Both the position numbers and the translations under genes were made by a program. The notes under the pieces were generated by a model, which saw only the letters and a program-made list of their open reading frames with translations, made no database searches and was not told where the DNA came from. Shown piece by piece: positions 17,362 through 28,575 of a DNA stretch of 64,000 nt; the first letter of the stretch is position 1; each line of letters opens with the position of its first letter. Source of the DNA: Diplosphaera chodatii (Eukaryota; Chlorophyta; Trebouxiophyceae; Prasiolales; Stichococcaceae); the NCBI GenBank assembly GCA_032358165.1, contig JAALGY010000037.1, forward strand, positions 87,001 to 151,000, written 5' to 3'.

Positions 17362-17855
17362 CTGCTGCCATGTGGCAGCTGTAGTTTGGGTGTGCAGAAA
17401 GTATGCACAAACATGCAAGAGGCCTGATTTCGTCTCCTCGTCGTTTAAGCTCATGCTTTGAAGGGGTTTGACAATGATGCAAAGGAGCAGCAGGGTGCTT
17501 CAGCTGTTGGCTGCCCGGATGCTAAACAGATGTCCTAGAGTTCAAACATACGTCAGCGCCCTAGTAAACTCATTTCCCGGCGGAACCTATTGGTTCTACA
17601 AGCATGCTGCCAGGTCTGTGCAGCCAACCGCTGCATTCTGCCTAAATTTCAGATTTCACGGTTTGCAGTGATATGTGCTGCAACATGCTGTCTGACCAGC
17701 TGGGCACACTGTGACGAGTACATCCAGTGTTGCTAGGATTCCCACCATAGCCTCGACTGTGGGAGGTCAAGCCGCGGCCACCCTCTAAGCCTGAAGTCCA
17801 ACTAGACATGCGGTGTTGCGAAGAGGCGCACTGCTCGCTGGGTGTGTCATACACA
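17362..17855. other. Convergent intergenic region, RAB2 / GME
   Basis: 494 bases between two stop codons that face each other. It must carry both 3' untranslated regions and polyadenylation signals. It is locally more AT-rich than the coding DNA. I see no gene or repeat in it. Confidence 0.6.
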
Positions 17856-19007
17856 TTACTCTGTCGAGACATCGAAGCCTTCGCTTCCGTCAGCCATGCG
17901 CAGGGTGCCAAGCTCCCGCGGCGCACTGGCCGGCACGATGGTGCTCTTGGCGTATGCGCTGCGGTCACCGTCCTCCGCTTCGAGCTGCTGCTTGATCCAC
18001 TGGTAGGTGAGCCGCAGGCCGTCCTGCAGCTTGACGGTGGGCTCCCACCCCAGCTGGCTGAGGATGAGCGAGTTTTCAGAGTTGCGGCCACGCACCCCCT
18101 CCGGACCCGGGATGTGCTTGATGGGCAGCTTCTTGCCCTCGAAGCCCAGAGCCATCTCCATCATCTCATTCATCGACACCATTTCTGTGCTGCCCAGGTT
18201 CAGCGGCTCCTTGAAGTCGGACTTGGTGATGCGCAGCACGCCCTCCACGCAGTCGTCGATGAAGGTGAAGGAGCGGGTCTGCTTGCCGTCGCCCCACATC
18301 TCGATCTCCTGCGTGCTGGTGAGCACCTTGCGGCAGAAGGCCGCCGGCGCCTTCTCCCGCCCGCCCTTCCACGTCCCGTACGGCCCGTAGATGTTGTGGA
18401 AGCGCGCGATGCGCACTGCAATGCCGAAGTCCTTCTCGTAGTGCATGCAGATCTCCTCGCTGGCCAGCTTCTCCAGTCCGTATGCGTCCTGGGGCTGCGC
18501 CGGCCAGGCATCTGACTCTTTGAGGCCGCCGCCCTCGACTGTTGTGTTGAGCTGCTTGCCCTCTGGGTAGATGCATGCGCTCGATGCGTAGAAGAACCGC
18601 TGAATCTTCGCCTGCCGGGCTGCCTCGATCATATTGAAGCTGATCATTGTGTTGTTATAGAAGATCACAGAGTGGTTGGATTGAATAAAGCCCATGCCGC
18701 CCATGTCTGCCGCCAGGTTGAAGACGTGATCGCACCCAGTCACCACCTTCTTGCAGTTGTCAAACACCCGCAAGTCCACAAGGTGGAATTCGTCACAGAA
18801 GATCTCCTCTGGCATGTGCTCATTGCGCTTCCAATCCACCCCGATGACGTAGTGCCCCTCGGTCTTCAGCCTTTTGGCGAGATGCGAGGCAATGAAACCT
18901 CCGGCACCGGTCACGCAGACGCGCAGCTTTTTCTCTGGCCAATATGGCTGAAACTCATACTTCGCTAGCTTGGAGCTCTCATATATGTTTTGTACGGCGT
19001 CCGTCAT
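17856..19007 (-). CDS. GME: GDP-mannose 3,5-epimerase
   Basis: A cytosolic short-chain dehydrogenase-type enzyme converting GDP-D-mannose to GDP-L-galactose for ascorbate and cell-wall sugar synthesis. The 383-residue protein is encoded without introns. An N-terminal Rossmann motif VTGAGGFIASHLA is followed by NLAADMGGMGFIQSNHS and the active-site region YASSACIYPE. The catalytic tyrosine/lysine pair lies in YGLEK, and RFHNIYGPYGTWKGGREKAPAA is the signature around the substrate site. Length matches the plant enzyme (about 377). The start is the ATG at 19007, giving MTDAVQNIYESS. The reading frame stays open for 74 more codons upstream without an ATG. The intronless structure in an intron-rich neighbourhood suggests intron loss or a retrocopy. 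Confidence 0.96.
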   Translation of the reverse strand: MTDAVQNIYESSKLAKYEFQPYWPEKKLRVCVTGAGGFIASHLAKRLKTEGHYVIGVDWKRNEHMPEEIFCDEFHLVDLRVFDNCKKVVTGCDHVFNLAADMGGMGFIQSNHSVIFYNNTMISFNMIEAARQAKIQRFFYASSACIYPEGKQLNTTVEGGGLKESDAWPAQPQDAYGLEKLASEEICMHYEKDFGIAVRIARFHNIYGPYGTWKGGREKAPAAFCRKVLTSTQEIEMWGDGKQTRSFTFIDDCVEGVLRITKSDFKEPLNLGSTEMVSMNEMMEMALGFEGKKLPIKHIPGPEGVRGRNSENSLILSQLGWEPTVKLQDGLRLTYQWIKQQLEAEDGDRSAYAKSTIVPASAPRELGTLRMADGSEGFDVSTE

Positions 19008-19601
19008 GCTGGGATGCGGTGGCCGCAAGCTTCTGGTCCAGGCAGAACAGCTCCCGAAGAACACAGAGGCGACGATCGCTATTGCAACCCGTAAGGTCAG
19101 GCACTTGGTCGCTGCGAAGGGACTGTCAACGGCCTGATGTTGTCCGGTCGAGGTAGCGTTCCACCCCGTCTGAGTGTGCCCCCTTCTAACTTTACGTGAT
19201 CGCCTGCAGAACCCAGCGCTTGGGCTCAAGGAGCAGCTTTGGTGCTGTCCATGTGCAGCTGCCGGTTATGTATATTGAAAGGCAAGAGGCGACTTCGCAT
19301 CAGGCTCTCTAGCGTTGGCCATCTCGATGGGCTCATGTGAATCCGCGCACGTGCCTGACGCACCAGATCCATAGCGGCCCGCGGCTGTAGTCTGCGGTCT
19401 ATCAGTTGCATCACAGACTCGCATGTCGACAATCGTCGGCAGCGCTATGTTGGCGAACGTTGCAAGCCGGTTGAGCTGAAAATGCACACCACAGCAGGCA
19501 ACTGGGAAGAGTGATCAAGCCCGCTGGTTCACACAGCTTGGCAAACTAGCTCAGAGATGTACACCGAGCACTTCCGATAGCGTCCGCACCTGATTGCTTC
19601 G
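19008..19601. promoter_or_regulatory. Divergent promoter region, GME / SLC35F6-like
   Basis: 594 bases between two divergently oriented start codons, so it must hold both promoters and both leaders. On the minus strand the frame upstream of GME is open to 19229, but it has no ATG and no family similarity, so I treat it as untranslated leader. No TATA-like or other element could be assigned with confidence. Confidence 0.5.
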
Positions 19602-21858
19602 ATGGACGTGAAGCTGGTGTCGTTCGCGGCGCTTATGCTCTTCACCGGCTCAGTCAACACGATCGCCACAAAGATGCAGGTATCATGTCGATGCGTGACC
19701 AGTGCCTGCCTGGAGTTTTGGTCCCAGACTATAGAATCGCCTCCGTGCTGTAACCTGGGACTGCGCTGAGGTGCTCACGGCCTCCGGCGGGGTGCAGGAC
19801 ACGACGGTGGTGGGCCACACTCATAGCGGCGCACCGGTCAGCTTCAAGCACCCCGCGGTCCAAAGCGCCTGCATGTTTGCCGGGGAGTTCCTGTGCCTGC
19901 TGCTGTACGTGGCAATGCAGTGGCGCAAAAGCAAGCCGGCACAGCCAGACCAGCTGCATGGGGTATTACTGCAGCCAGACACAGAGCGTCACAGCCTCAA
20001 ATGCCTCCTCAGCTTCGCACTCCCGACGGTGTGCGACGCCGCAGCCACCACGATGCTCAATCTGGGCCTGTTCTTCACGTACGTTGTGGTTGTGCGGGCG
20101 TGACATGTGTCCAACAACGCCGTGTCTTGACCCATGCTGTCTGGCACGCTCGCACCTGCTATAAGCGTGACTTTATCTGTGCCATAGGTTTGCGTCGACA
20201 TACCAGATGCTGCGGGGGACGCTGGTCATCTGGGCGGGGCTGCTCACAATCGTCATTCTAAAGAGGCGGCTGCACAGCCACCACTGGTTTGGCATGGTGC
20301 TGATCACGGCTGGGGCAGCGCTAGTGGGTGCGTCATCCATCATCGCCGACCGCATGACCCGGCGCCGCTACCCACACCGCGTCCACTCCCTCCTGCACGA
20401 GCTCGGGGTGCGCACCGCAATACTGGCAGTCTGACGCGTGCTGCGTGTTGCCTTGGCGCCATGCACGCACGCTTGCAGCAGGCGGTGAGCTACCATCGCC
20501 TTGCAGGTGGCTTCGGCGCCAGCAGGCAGTGACGACGGTGAAGCAGCCCTGGCTCCGCTGCTGGGCGATTGCTTCGTCGTTCTGGCGCAGCTGTTTGCCG
20601 CCATGCAGTTCATTGGTGAGCTGTACGCATGCCACTTGCCAGCTATGACGATCTGTGTGGCTGTAGCCGACATAAGCATGTACTGTCAAGCACAAGCAAG
20701 CACACACACACAAGCAAACAAGCCAACACGACAGATTGGAGGCAACATCAACCACTTGGCTGCAGTGGAGGAGAAGTTTCTCAAGGGGTACAGGGTGCCT
20801 GCCCTGTTGGCGGTGGGCTTGGAGGCAAGCGATCCATCTCACTGACCTAGCCGCTCGTTCTTCACGCCCTACCTGAGCAGGACACGTACACCATGCTTGC
20901 TGGTCCACCAGGACTCGTGTATCATGGAACGATAGCCGATCTGGAGGTGTCAGCTCATGCTGATACTTTGGGCATGCAGGGCTTTTGGGGACTGATCATC
21001 AGTGCAGTCGCCCTGCCACTGGTCACCATGATCAAGGATTCCAATGGTGTGCCCCTGGACGATGCCATTGGGGCCTGGCACGAGGTGGCAGCATCTTGGC
21101 AGCTGCAGGCATCAATCATAGCTAGCATCATCTCGGTACGGCCTGTGCACTGGTTGACAGTACATTATTTGACGGGAGGCACTGCAAATTGGTTCCCTGC
21201 CATTGCTCCACCAGGCATAAGTCCATGGCCCATCCTGTACAGATCGCCTTCTTCAACTTCTTCGGCGTCACAGTCACAAAGAAGCTCAGTGGTGCGGCGC
21301 GAGCAACCATTGATGCTACGCGGACGCTCTTCGTGTGGGGCTTCTCTGTGCTGGTGCACTGGGAGCGCTTCCATGCGCTGCAGGTGAGTGGCTGACATGT
21401 GGCATCTCCTGGTCAGTTGATCGACTCTCAGCTGGTTTGGCACATCCGCCAGCAGGGTCCGGAGAGCACACGCCCATGATGCGCGTGCAAAGTCGTGCAG
21501 GTCATCGGCTTCATTGTGCTTTTGGCGGGCACCTCGATATATAACGAGATTCTTAAATCCTACATACCGCCCCCGGAGCGGCGCCAGCGACCAGAGCTGC
21601 AGGTGCGCTGCTGCTTGCGGTGGGTCAGCCTCACCCGCTGCGTATGCTGTTGCCAGCACCCACCAGCCCGTCCTGACGCTGTGGTGCTGACTGCTGATGC
21701 TGAAGCGGGTGCCGTGCTGCACCACAGGAACCGCTGCTGAGTGATGCAGCACTCACATGGCAGCATCAGACGCCGTCTGCGGCGGTGCCTGTTCCCGGGT
21801 GGGGCCGGCCTCCTCGTCCGCCACGTGCGCCCGGCAGCTCCTACACCATGGCCCGCAG
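19602..21858 (+). CDS. SLC35F6-like (EamA/drug-metabolite superfamily) membrane transporter
   Basis: A multi-pass membrane protein of the nucleotide-sugar-transporter-like superfamily. Human SLC35F6 is found on lysosomes and mitochondria, and its substrate is not settled. The start exon 19602-19679 gives FTGSVNTIATKMQ, matching the family opening. Later exons give HPAVQSACMFAGEFLCLLLY, FASTYQMLRGTLVIWAGLL, VLEEKFL-type VEEKFLKGYRVPALLAVGLE, GFWGLIISAVALPL, IAFFNFFGVTVTKKLSGAAR and VIGFIVLLAGTSIYNEIL. About ten hydrophobic segments are expected. Intron 20825-20979 (GLE|GFWG) has a GCAAGC donor. Coding is confident to 21858. The terminal exon is ambiguous: splices into 21892 or 22010 give different short tails, with stops between about 22025 and 22341. 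Confidence 0.88.
20825..20979 (+). other. GC-AG intron in SLC35F6-like gene
   Basis: The exon ends GGCTTGGAG, the intron starts GCAAGC and ends ATGCAG, and the next exon begins GGCTTTTGGGGA. This joins VGLE to GFWGL, which matches the family. No GT donor is available at this junction. Confidence 0.88.
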
Positions 21859-22599
21859 GTTTGCTTATGTGCTTACCGCTTGCACTCTGCAGTTGTGTGG
21901 TCTGCCCGCATAATCTGGGATGCATGAGGGACTCGAGTTCTGTCCTAAGTTTCGTACCGATTCATGCGCAGTGTGCGCCTGGTACCTGGAGCATTCTCAC
22001 CACACAGGTGCGCTGCCCACGCTAGACGAGAGGGTACAAAGGACAGCTGCCGGCAAATGTGTCTACTGAGCAGTATTCAGGGGTGGAAGTCAATCGCATC
22101 ACTCTGGGACCTGATCTGTGCAGCATGGCCAGCGCCCTTGGTTTTGGGCAGCAGTACGGCTCCACACCATCGTTGGCAGACTCTTCGCAGCGCGGAGGAG
22201 TTGCCTTTGCGCCAGCTGCTGAGATCGCAGATCCAGGGGCTGAGTCATCTCCAGCACAGACCAGCGTACTGCAGAGCCCAGCCGCTCCGCGGTAGCAAAG
22301 CACCTCGGCACTGCCACCGCACGTCATGCTCTGACTCCTGATCTCTATGAACTCTGAGAGGATGCCCGCAAAAACCTTTACAAGCCGGCAATCTTGGGCA
22401 CACCATGGCTATGGCCTACAGTTTAAAGGAACACTGCAAGGAACAGCAGCAACACGCCACTGTCACAGAGTACAGGTGGTTGAACAGGCACCGACTGAAA
22501 CCATTGGACCACAACTGGTACACTAACTGCTGGGACTGCGATACAAACTTGCACGACTGGCTGCTGGCGGATCGAGTTGCCCTGACGCAATTTCGTACC
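21859..22599. other. 3' ends of the convergent SLC35F6-like and RNFT-like genes
   Basis: This stretch should contain the last short coding exon and 3' untranslated region of the transporter, then the 3' end of the RING-finger gene. Two short open frames are present on the plus strand (to 22295 and 22341). I cannot decide which, if either, is the true transporter tail. Confidence 0.45.
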
Positions 22600-24408
22600 C
22601 TAAAATAAGCATGGCAGCAGCTGCGTACCACCATCACTATTTAGGTTCATTCCAGGGGGCTGCACAATTGCTCGGCACATTGGACAGGTGCGTTGCTCCC
22701 GCTGGTGCCATTCTGAGATGCATGCCTCGCAAAACACATGCTTGCATGAAAGCATCAGCGGCCGTGTGAATGCCTCCTGCGGTGGGTAAGCCGAGTTTGT
22801 CTGTGGGTGGTGCATCGGCATCACAGCAACACAGTGCCTTGATTGAGCTGCACCTGAGCCAATGTACAGGCAATTTTCTATGCATTTGAACAGCCCAGAC
22901 CCGCCCCAGCTCACCTGGCATATCGAGCAGGTGCCGCCAAGCTCGCAAAGCTCAGCTGGCGACACCGCTTTGCCATAAGACGGCTGCGCCTGGGCGAGCG
23001 CTTTGGCAGACACCACCAGCAGCTGCCCCTTCTCCCACACCAAGCCGACTTTGAGCACCATGTAGACGACTGCGGGCAGGACACGACAGGAAACAGTGAG
23101 TCCTTCAGGTGTGAGCGGCACAATGGTCACAACAACGTCTCAGCGCTCAACCAATTGCACCGTGAAGGACAGGGATACGTACTCGCTGTGCTTGTGGAGA
23201 GCATTCCTGACTTTGTTGCACCGTTGATGAGGTATGCATACCAGAGCGGCTGCAATCAATTTCCAAAAATTTGTGTCACTCACAGTTTGGCCCTGTACAA
23301 GGGCTTGCACAGAGGTAATGAGGCCATTGCAAGCACTGAGTAGCCGCACCGTCGGCAGCAGGTGCCGTATGAACGACAGTGCCTGCTCGAGAACTGTCAA
23401 AACCTGCGACCGTTTCCGCAGCTCCGCCCTGCTGCTGGCGCCGTGCACCACCAGCACAACGCTCTTCCAGGCAATGCCCCAGAAACGCACAAGCACATCA
23501 ACAATAGAAATCCTGAAAAACACATCCCACACCTGCGCGGAACGGTTTGACAGGGCTTAACGCTTTTGCCTTGACATCCCACCAAAAGTCACCCGGACAG
23601 AGCAGGAAGTGACCAGCATGTGATGCACTGTGCCCCACCGTGGGAACCGACACGGTGCCAAGCAGCGCAAACTGCAGCCACAGCTCCTGGCGCCGGAACA
23701 GCAACAGCACAAAGGCGATGTGCATGGCCATGAGGGCCGCGAGGCTGATGCACTGCCGCTTGGAGCAGTCCTGCTTCAGTGCTACTTGCTTCCGCAGCGT
23801 CTCATTCGCTTTTGCCAATATCATGTTCAGCCAGATGAATGTTGCAATGCCTGCACGCATTCAAGCCTCGGTCAGTGTGGGCCTCAGCATGTGCGACACG
23901 CAGAAGAAGCCTTTTTTCAGGTGCGTGCTCCAAGAATACTCTACCTTGTATGTGGCGGTAGATGAAAGTGCACAGGAGGAGCAGCAGGAATGGCAGCGCC
24001 TTCTCGCACCATGTTGCAGCAGCCGGCAGGTCCACTCCCATGTTTGCAGCCAGCCTGAAGGACGACAAGGCAACTTCACCATCTCACCGATGGGTCAGAC
24101 GGGCGACAGCGGCTCCAGTCATGTTTGCACATGTCTCCGGCGCACCTGTGCTGCTGTGCCGCAGACGCAAGGGTGTCGCCCCCAAGCTCCTGCGATGGCA
24201 CGATGCCTGAAGCAAAGCGCTCGAGCGTGCGCTGCAGGTTGGTGAGCGCCTCCTGCTGCGACGCCTCGCCTGTGGCAGGCGCCTGAGAGCGGGGCGTGCC
24301 GTCCGACGCTGCGCTGCTGCTGTCTGGCTGTGGGGACATGTCGGCCTCTGCATCCGCATGCTGCGGCACCTGGCCCATCAGCGGCTCTCGTCGAGCTTCG
24401 CCCGACAT
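22600..24408 (-). CDS. RNFT1/2-like transmembrane RING-finger E3 ubiquitin ligase
   Basis: A predicted membrane E3 ligase. In animals RNFT proteins sit in the ER membrane and act in ER-associated degradation. Several exons are read on the minus strand. The N-terminus MSGEARREPLMGQV is hydrophilic and Ser/Gln-rich, followed by hydrophobic segments (ALPFLLLLLCTFIYRHIQ, HIAFVLLLFRRQELWLQFAL, VDVLVRFWGIAWKSVVLVVH). A C-terminal RING-HC reads CSICQ, then LMLSCKHVFCEACISEW, then RTCPMCRAIV. Its metal ligands C-C-C-H-C-C-C-C are all present across the exon join. The final tail after the RING ends DGGTQLLPCLF, like the short tail of RNFT proteins. The start ATG 24408 is the first in frame. An upstream non-ATG extension is ignored. 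Exact middle exon borders are approximate. Confidence 0.85.
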
Positions 24409-24769
24409 GCTGAGCTGCGTGCAGCGCTGCTGCACCGCAGACTGCCACTGGGCATGCGGAGGTGCAGGTGGAGTGCAGGAGGCCTACGCGAAGTTGGCGC
24501 GGAGCCGGTGATTGCTTGATAACAATATTTACGACCCAGCGTTGCAAGGCGCGAGAGTTGCGTTTGACCACGGTCGGTGTCCTTGATGCAGGGAGGACCA
24601 GTGAATGACTCATGGCAGCATGGCAGGGGCCATCATGGTGTCACTGGCCAATAGCTACCAGCATTGCATCAGTGCGGCTCGACCAGACACAATATCGTTC
24701 TGCAGCACCCATACTGCTTTGCTTCAGGACGAACAGCAGAGGTGTCCAGCATCGAATGCATTGGTGACG
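24409..24769. promoter_or_regulatory. Divergent promoter region, RNFT-like / F-box-LysM
   Basis: About 370 bases between divergent start codons. It should contain both promoters. An in-frame ATG at 24605 upstream of the F-box gene exists, but the extra residues do not resemble the family. I assign no specific elements. Confidence 0.45.
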
Positions 24770-24781
24770 ATGGCGGCGCTC

Positions 24782-26151
24782 ATGGCTTGCACGCTGCTGC
24801 GCTGCTGTGGCAGCACAGTCGAGCAGGACGAGTGTGCCCACGACCCGCCACCGCCTGTTGTGCGGCGCTGCCATCTTCAGGCGACGCCGTGCAAGAGCGA
24901 TGTTGCCAGCGAGGAGCCAAGCAGTGACACCACCGCAGCCCAGCACAATGGCATCTGTGTGCTGGATGCTGATGTACTGCTGCTCATCCTGGCGCGCTGC
25001 GAGCTGCAGGACCTCGCTCGGTCTGCACGGGTAGGTCGCGCATGGTTCTAGTCCTGTCTGGACTTGAATTGGTTTTCGGCCACGCTTGGCAAACGTGTCC
25101 GTCGCCGCAGGCCGTGTGCAGCCATTGGAGAGACTTGGCAGACCAAGCTGCTCTGACCGCCTTCAAGGAGCGCTGGGGCCTTCGCACTATTGTTGGCAAG
25201 CCACGTAACCCAGCTGCACTGGCGGTGAGGCTTGCACATTGTACCGGCTCTGTCTTGCGATAGCACGGCACATCATGCTGCTGTAAGCTATGCTGAGATG
25301 CAGACAACCACATGCGCTGACCACGTTTACCTTATCAGAGGTTGGAGAAGTCGGCATTCGTCAGGCAGCGGCAGCTGCAGAGCCATGTGGACACATTATC
25401 CTTGCTGGCAGTCGCATGCGGAACTGATGTGGCCACCCTCAAGCTTTGTAACAACATCTTCAGCGATTGGTCGCTTGCAACGAGAACGTGCATCTTCATA
25501 CCAGGCAAGCTGTGCTGTTCACGCTTCACACAGCCTTTCAGAAAGAGCCTGTGCTGCCCAAGAATCACCTATGCTTCATGGTTGCTGACTCGGGTGATCA
25601 TCAACATGCAGTGGCGGACACGCACAATTCAGATGCAGAATTCCACTTCTGTCCGTTTGCGAACCGGCAATTTGTCATTGTGCACACCGAGTCCGGTACA
25701 CAGCTGCCAGAGGAGCTGGACACTGCTGCAAAGCTGCGGGCGAATGAGCAAGCAATGGCCAAGTTGGCACAGGTGCCTGCCACCACCGTGGCGTCATGTT
25801 GCTACCCACTAGTGACTGCTATGCAGGGCGGAATAGGCATCACAGCAAAGTCGGCTCGACAGTCTTTGACATGCTGCTTTGCAGATTCTCAGCCGCAGTC
25901 TGCGTGTGGATCTCCACCAGGCTGCATTCTACTTGCGAGCAGCTCACGGAGACATCAGAAAAGCCATGCAACTACATGGTCCGTTTCTGTGCGCTCCTGC
26001 TGACGTGCTGCTGCTGACTCGTGTATCGCATGTGCTGTTGACGAGACACAGCTTGCATACAGGTACACAAAATCCAGTGCTGTGCTGCATGCTTCCTGCA
26101 GAACTGGATGTGCGCTGGGAGCGGTCGCAGCGCCGCCGTCCAAGTGTATGA
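24782..26151 (+). CDS. F-box and LysM domain protein (At1g55000-like)
   Basis: Probable substrate adaptor of an SCF ubiquitin ligase. The cysteine-rich start MACTLLRCCG is followed by an F-box-like helix pair (LDADVLLLILARCELQDLARSAR, then AVCSHWRDLADQAALTAFKERW and VVGKP-type IVGKPRNP). A LysM-like fold follows: VDTLSLLAVACGTDVATLKL, then NNIFSDWSLATRTCIFIP. The C-terminus (LSRSLRVDLHQAAFYLRAA, GDIRKAMQLH, ELDVRWERSQ) also matches the Arabidopsis protein, so the whole architecture is shared. ATGs at 24605, 24770 and 24782 are in frame. I prefer 24782 by comparison with the plant start. The frame changes after FIP: an intron 25505-25638 with GCAAGC donor and ATGCAG acceptor restores it and joins FIP to FHFCPFANRQFVIVH. 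Confidence 0.85.
25505..25638 (+). other. Probable GC-AG intron in the F-box/LysM gene
   Basis: The exon ends ATACCAG, then GCAAGC begins a 134-nt intron ending GATGCAG. The joined product agrees with the plant homologue. A nearer acceptor at 25533 would give only a 29-nt intron with the same frame, and is less likely. Confidence 0.65.
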
Positions 26152-26439
26152 CTACCATCCGAAACACGGACTGTGGCTTGCTGCTGTACTTACCATGCCG
26201 TCGCACCACAGCCGATGGTGTAGGCCTCAGACGCTAAGTGTACTGCTACATATATTGCTACAGCTTGTATTGTGGAGACAAGCCGTCAGGACCTCATCGT
26301 GCTCATTCATCATGTGTCATCGATTGTGCATTGTATAACACTTGACCCCACGCTGGACGCTGCAACCGTTGATGTAGCAGTTGCCAGTTGAAAGCTGAGC
26401 AGGACCACGTGTAAGTAATTGGGGGACCAAGCTGCGGCC

Positions 26440-28342
26440 TTACTTATCACGCATACCACCACTCAGCGTTCGATGTAGGGGTCTTGTGACCGGCAATGTC
26501 TGCATCTGCAGGCCGTTGCCACCTGCCGAGCCCGTCTTGGACTTTGCTAACTTTGCTACATCCGAAACGCCCACATCCATGTCCCGTGTGGCGTGCAGGA
26601 GGAAGGTGCCGCTCATGATGGTCATGAAGCCGCATACCTGGTTCACTACATCGGTCATCTGCTGATCCTCCTGTGTTTCAGGTCAGCACCACGTCAGCCA
26701 TTACAGCAGGAGCGTGACCTAGTGCCACAGCTCCCATGCCTGCCGACTCACCTGGAAGAGGATCACGTTGGCGGTCACCGTCAGCGTGGTAAACATCACA
26801 TAGTAGATTGGGCTGACGATGGCTGTGTTGAACAGGTCAAGCGCTTTGTTCAGGTAGTTCATCTGTGTGACGACGCAGACCGCCACGATCTGCGGAGCGG
26901 GGCAGCCGCCATCACAACAGCCAGTCACGACACTGAGCACTGACCCGCACGTCCAGCAGCATTCACAACAGACCTCAAGCAGACAGCGCACCACTAGGCA
27001 GTATCCAGTCTCCAGCTGCATCAGCTGGTTGCTGCCGCTGAAAGTCAATCGCAGTGATATGCCCAATGCCTGCATGAGGTGGAACCAACATTGGAAGCAT
27101 TATGTGAGTCTGCCCAGTCTCATCCACGCTTGCACTGTGCATCGGCACAACACGCACTGAAGCACAGCTGCGATGCGCACAGGGCACCTTGCAGCTGACC
27201 ACCGAGAGGGAGCCCATCAGCGAGCAGATGCCGAGGTATACAAACATGTTGTTCGTCCCCCATTCAGGTGGCGTGCCCCAGATCAGCAGCAGCACCACTG
27301 CCAGCGCAGTGGCTGCATACGTCAAAAAGCCTGCAGTGGTTCAATTCAATATGCACCTTACTGTAGGACACGAACATGGTGATGCAACAAGGAAGGACAG
27401 GGTCCATGGCGGATGCACGATGTGCGCGTCAGGCGCTCCCTGGGCGGCCTGCCACACACTGTGCATGATGTGCCCTCTGGATTCACGGTGCACGCGCATG
27501 AGCTGTCACAACCGACACAGGACGATCCAAACTGCAGGTGGGCCTGACTCCATGGAAAGCTGTGCGTCCAGAAAGGGGGCTGGGAGCAGCAGGTGGGCGC
27601 CGCAGCGCACCGGGGCGCATGGCGTACGCCCAGATCTCCATGACGGAGCGGACCTGGCGCTCCCCGGGCGCGTGCAGCACAATCACGATGCTGCCGACGA
27701 TGCACAGCACGCAGCCCAGCACACCAAACACGTTCAGCTTCTCCTGCAGCAGGTAGTGCGCCAGCACCGCACTGCGCAGGCAGCACAGGTGATCTCACAG
27801 CCCCTGCTCCCGCAGTTCATGCACCTCTAGCCGACAGCAGGCGAAGACAGCAGTGCTGTCAGCAGGAAGCCACCACGTGCTGTGGTGCCTGAGTGCACAC
27901 TGCGCAGAGAAGCAGCAACTCACCTGACGATGATGCTGAGCGCCCCAAGCGGTGTCACCAGGATGGCGGGCGCAAATGCGTACGCTGCAAAGTTGGCCAC
28001 CTCGCCGACGATCAGCGACAGCATGCCTGCCCACCATAGCGGCTCCCGCAAGTAGGAGAACCCACCGCTCCCTGCGCAGCGGTGCAGATGTGGCTGACAT
28101 GTGCTGGCGATTTGCGCACGACGCAAGCGATGCATTTGAGTGAGCACTGCGGTCAGCTGCAAGTATGCTGCGTCTTCCACGCCCACACGTCCGCCGTGGC
28201 AGTGCATGCGGCCACCTGCTCGCAGGCCCTGCGTCCCGGCCGCACGCAGCCCTTTCTTCTTGACGATGAAACTCGAGCCGATGAAAATGCTGGACGAGAC
28301 AGCCAGGCACAGGCCTTTGAGGTTGTCGCTGGATATCGGCAT
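26440..28342 (-). CDS. NIPA-like magnesium transporter family protein (DUF803)
   Basis: A multi-pass membrane protein of the NIPA family, some animal members of which carry Mg2+. Plant members are called ENOR3-like/NIPA. Exons on the minus strand give [162 protein letters not shown] and [19 protein letters not shown]. About nine hydrophobic helices can be counted. The acidic/tyrosine-rich MNYLNKALD and SPIYYVMF segments are family hallmarks. The last residues are a soluble Ser/Lys-rich tail. Substrate specificity cannot be read from sequence. Confidence 0.93.
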
Positions 28343-28575
28343 GTCAGCATCTTTTGCTGCAATGCGCGGCTCCTGCGGTTGTGCCGCTCGCCACACCGGC
28401 CCTCAGAATGCAGCTCTGCTCTCCGAAGAGTGCGCAGCGCATACAACAGAGATGAGACGCTGCGCGCGACCTGCTGCTTTGGGTGATCGCTGAAGAGCTG
28501 ACACGTTGCTGCCGCACTTGTGCTGATCAGCTGCAGCTGGTGCCGCGCGCATGTGACACCTGCGCAGGCCGGCTA

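Noticed and set aside
19008..19229. 74-codon N-terminal extension of GDP-mannose epimerase
   Set aside because: It has no ATG start, no similarity to the family and would lengthen the enzyme beyond its usual size.
20690..20730. Short AC/AAGC-rich simple sequence
   Set aside because: It is a small intronic microsatellite in the transporter gene, without further structure worth annotating.
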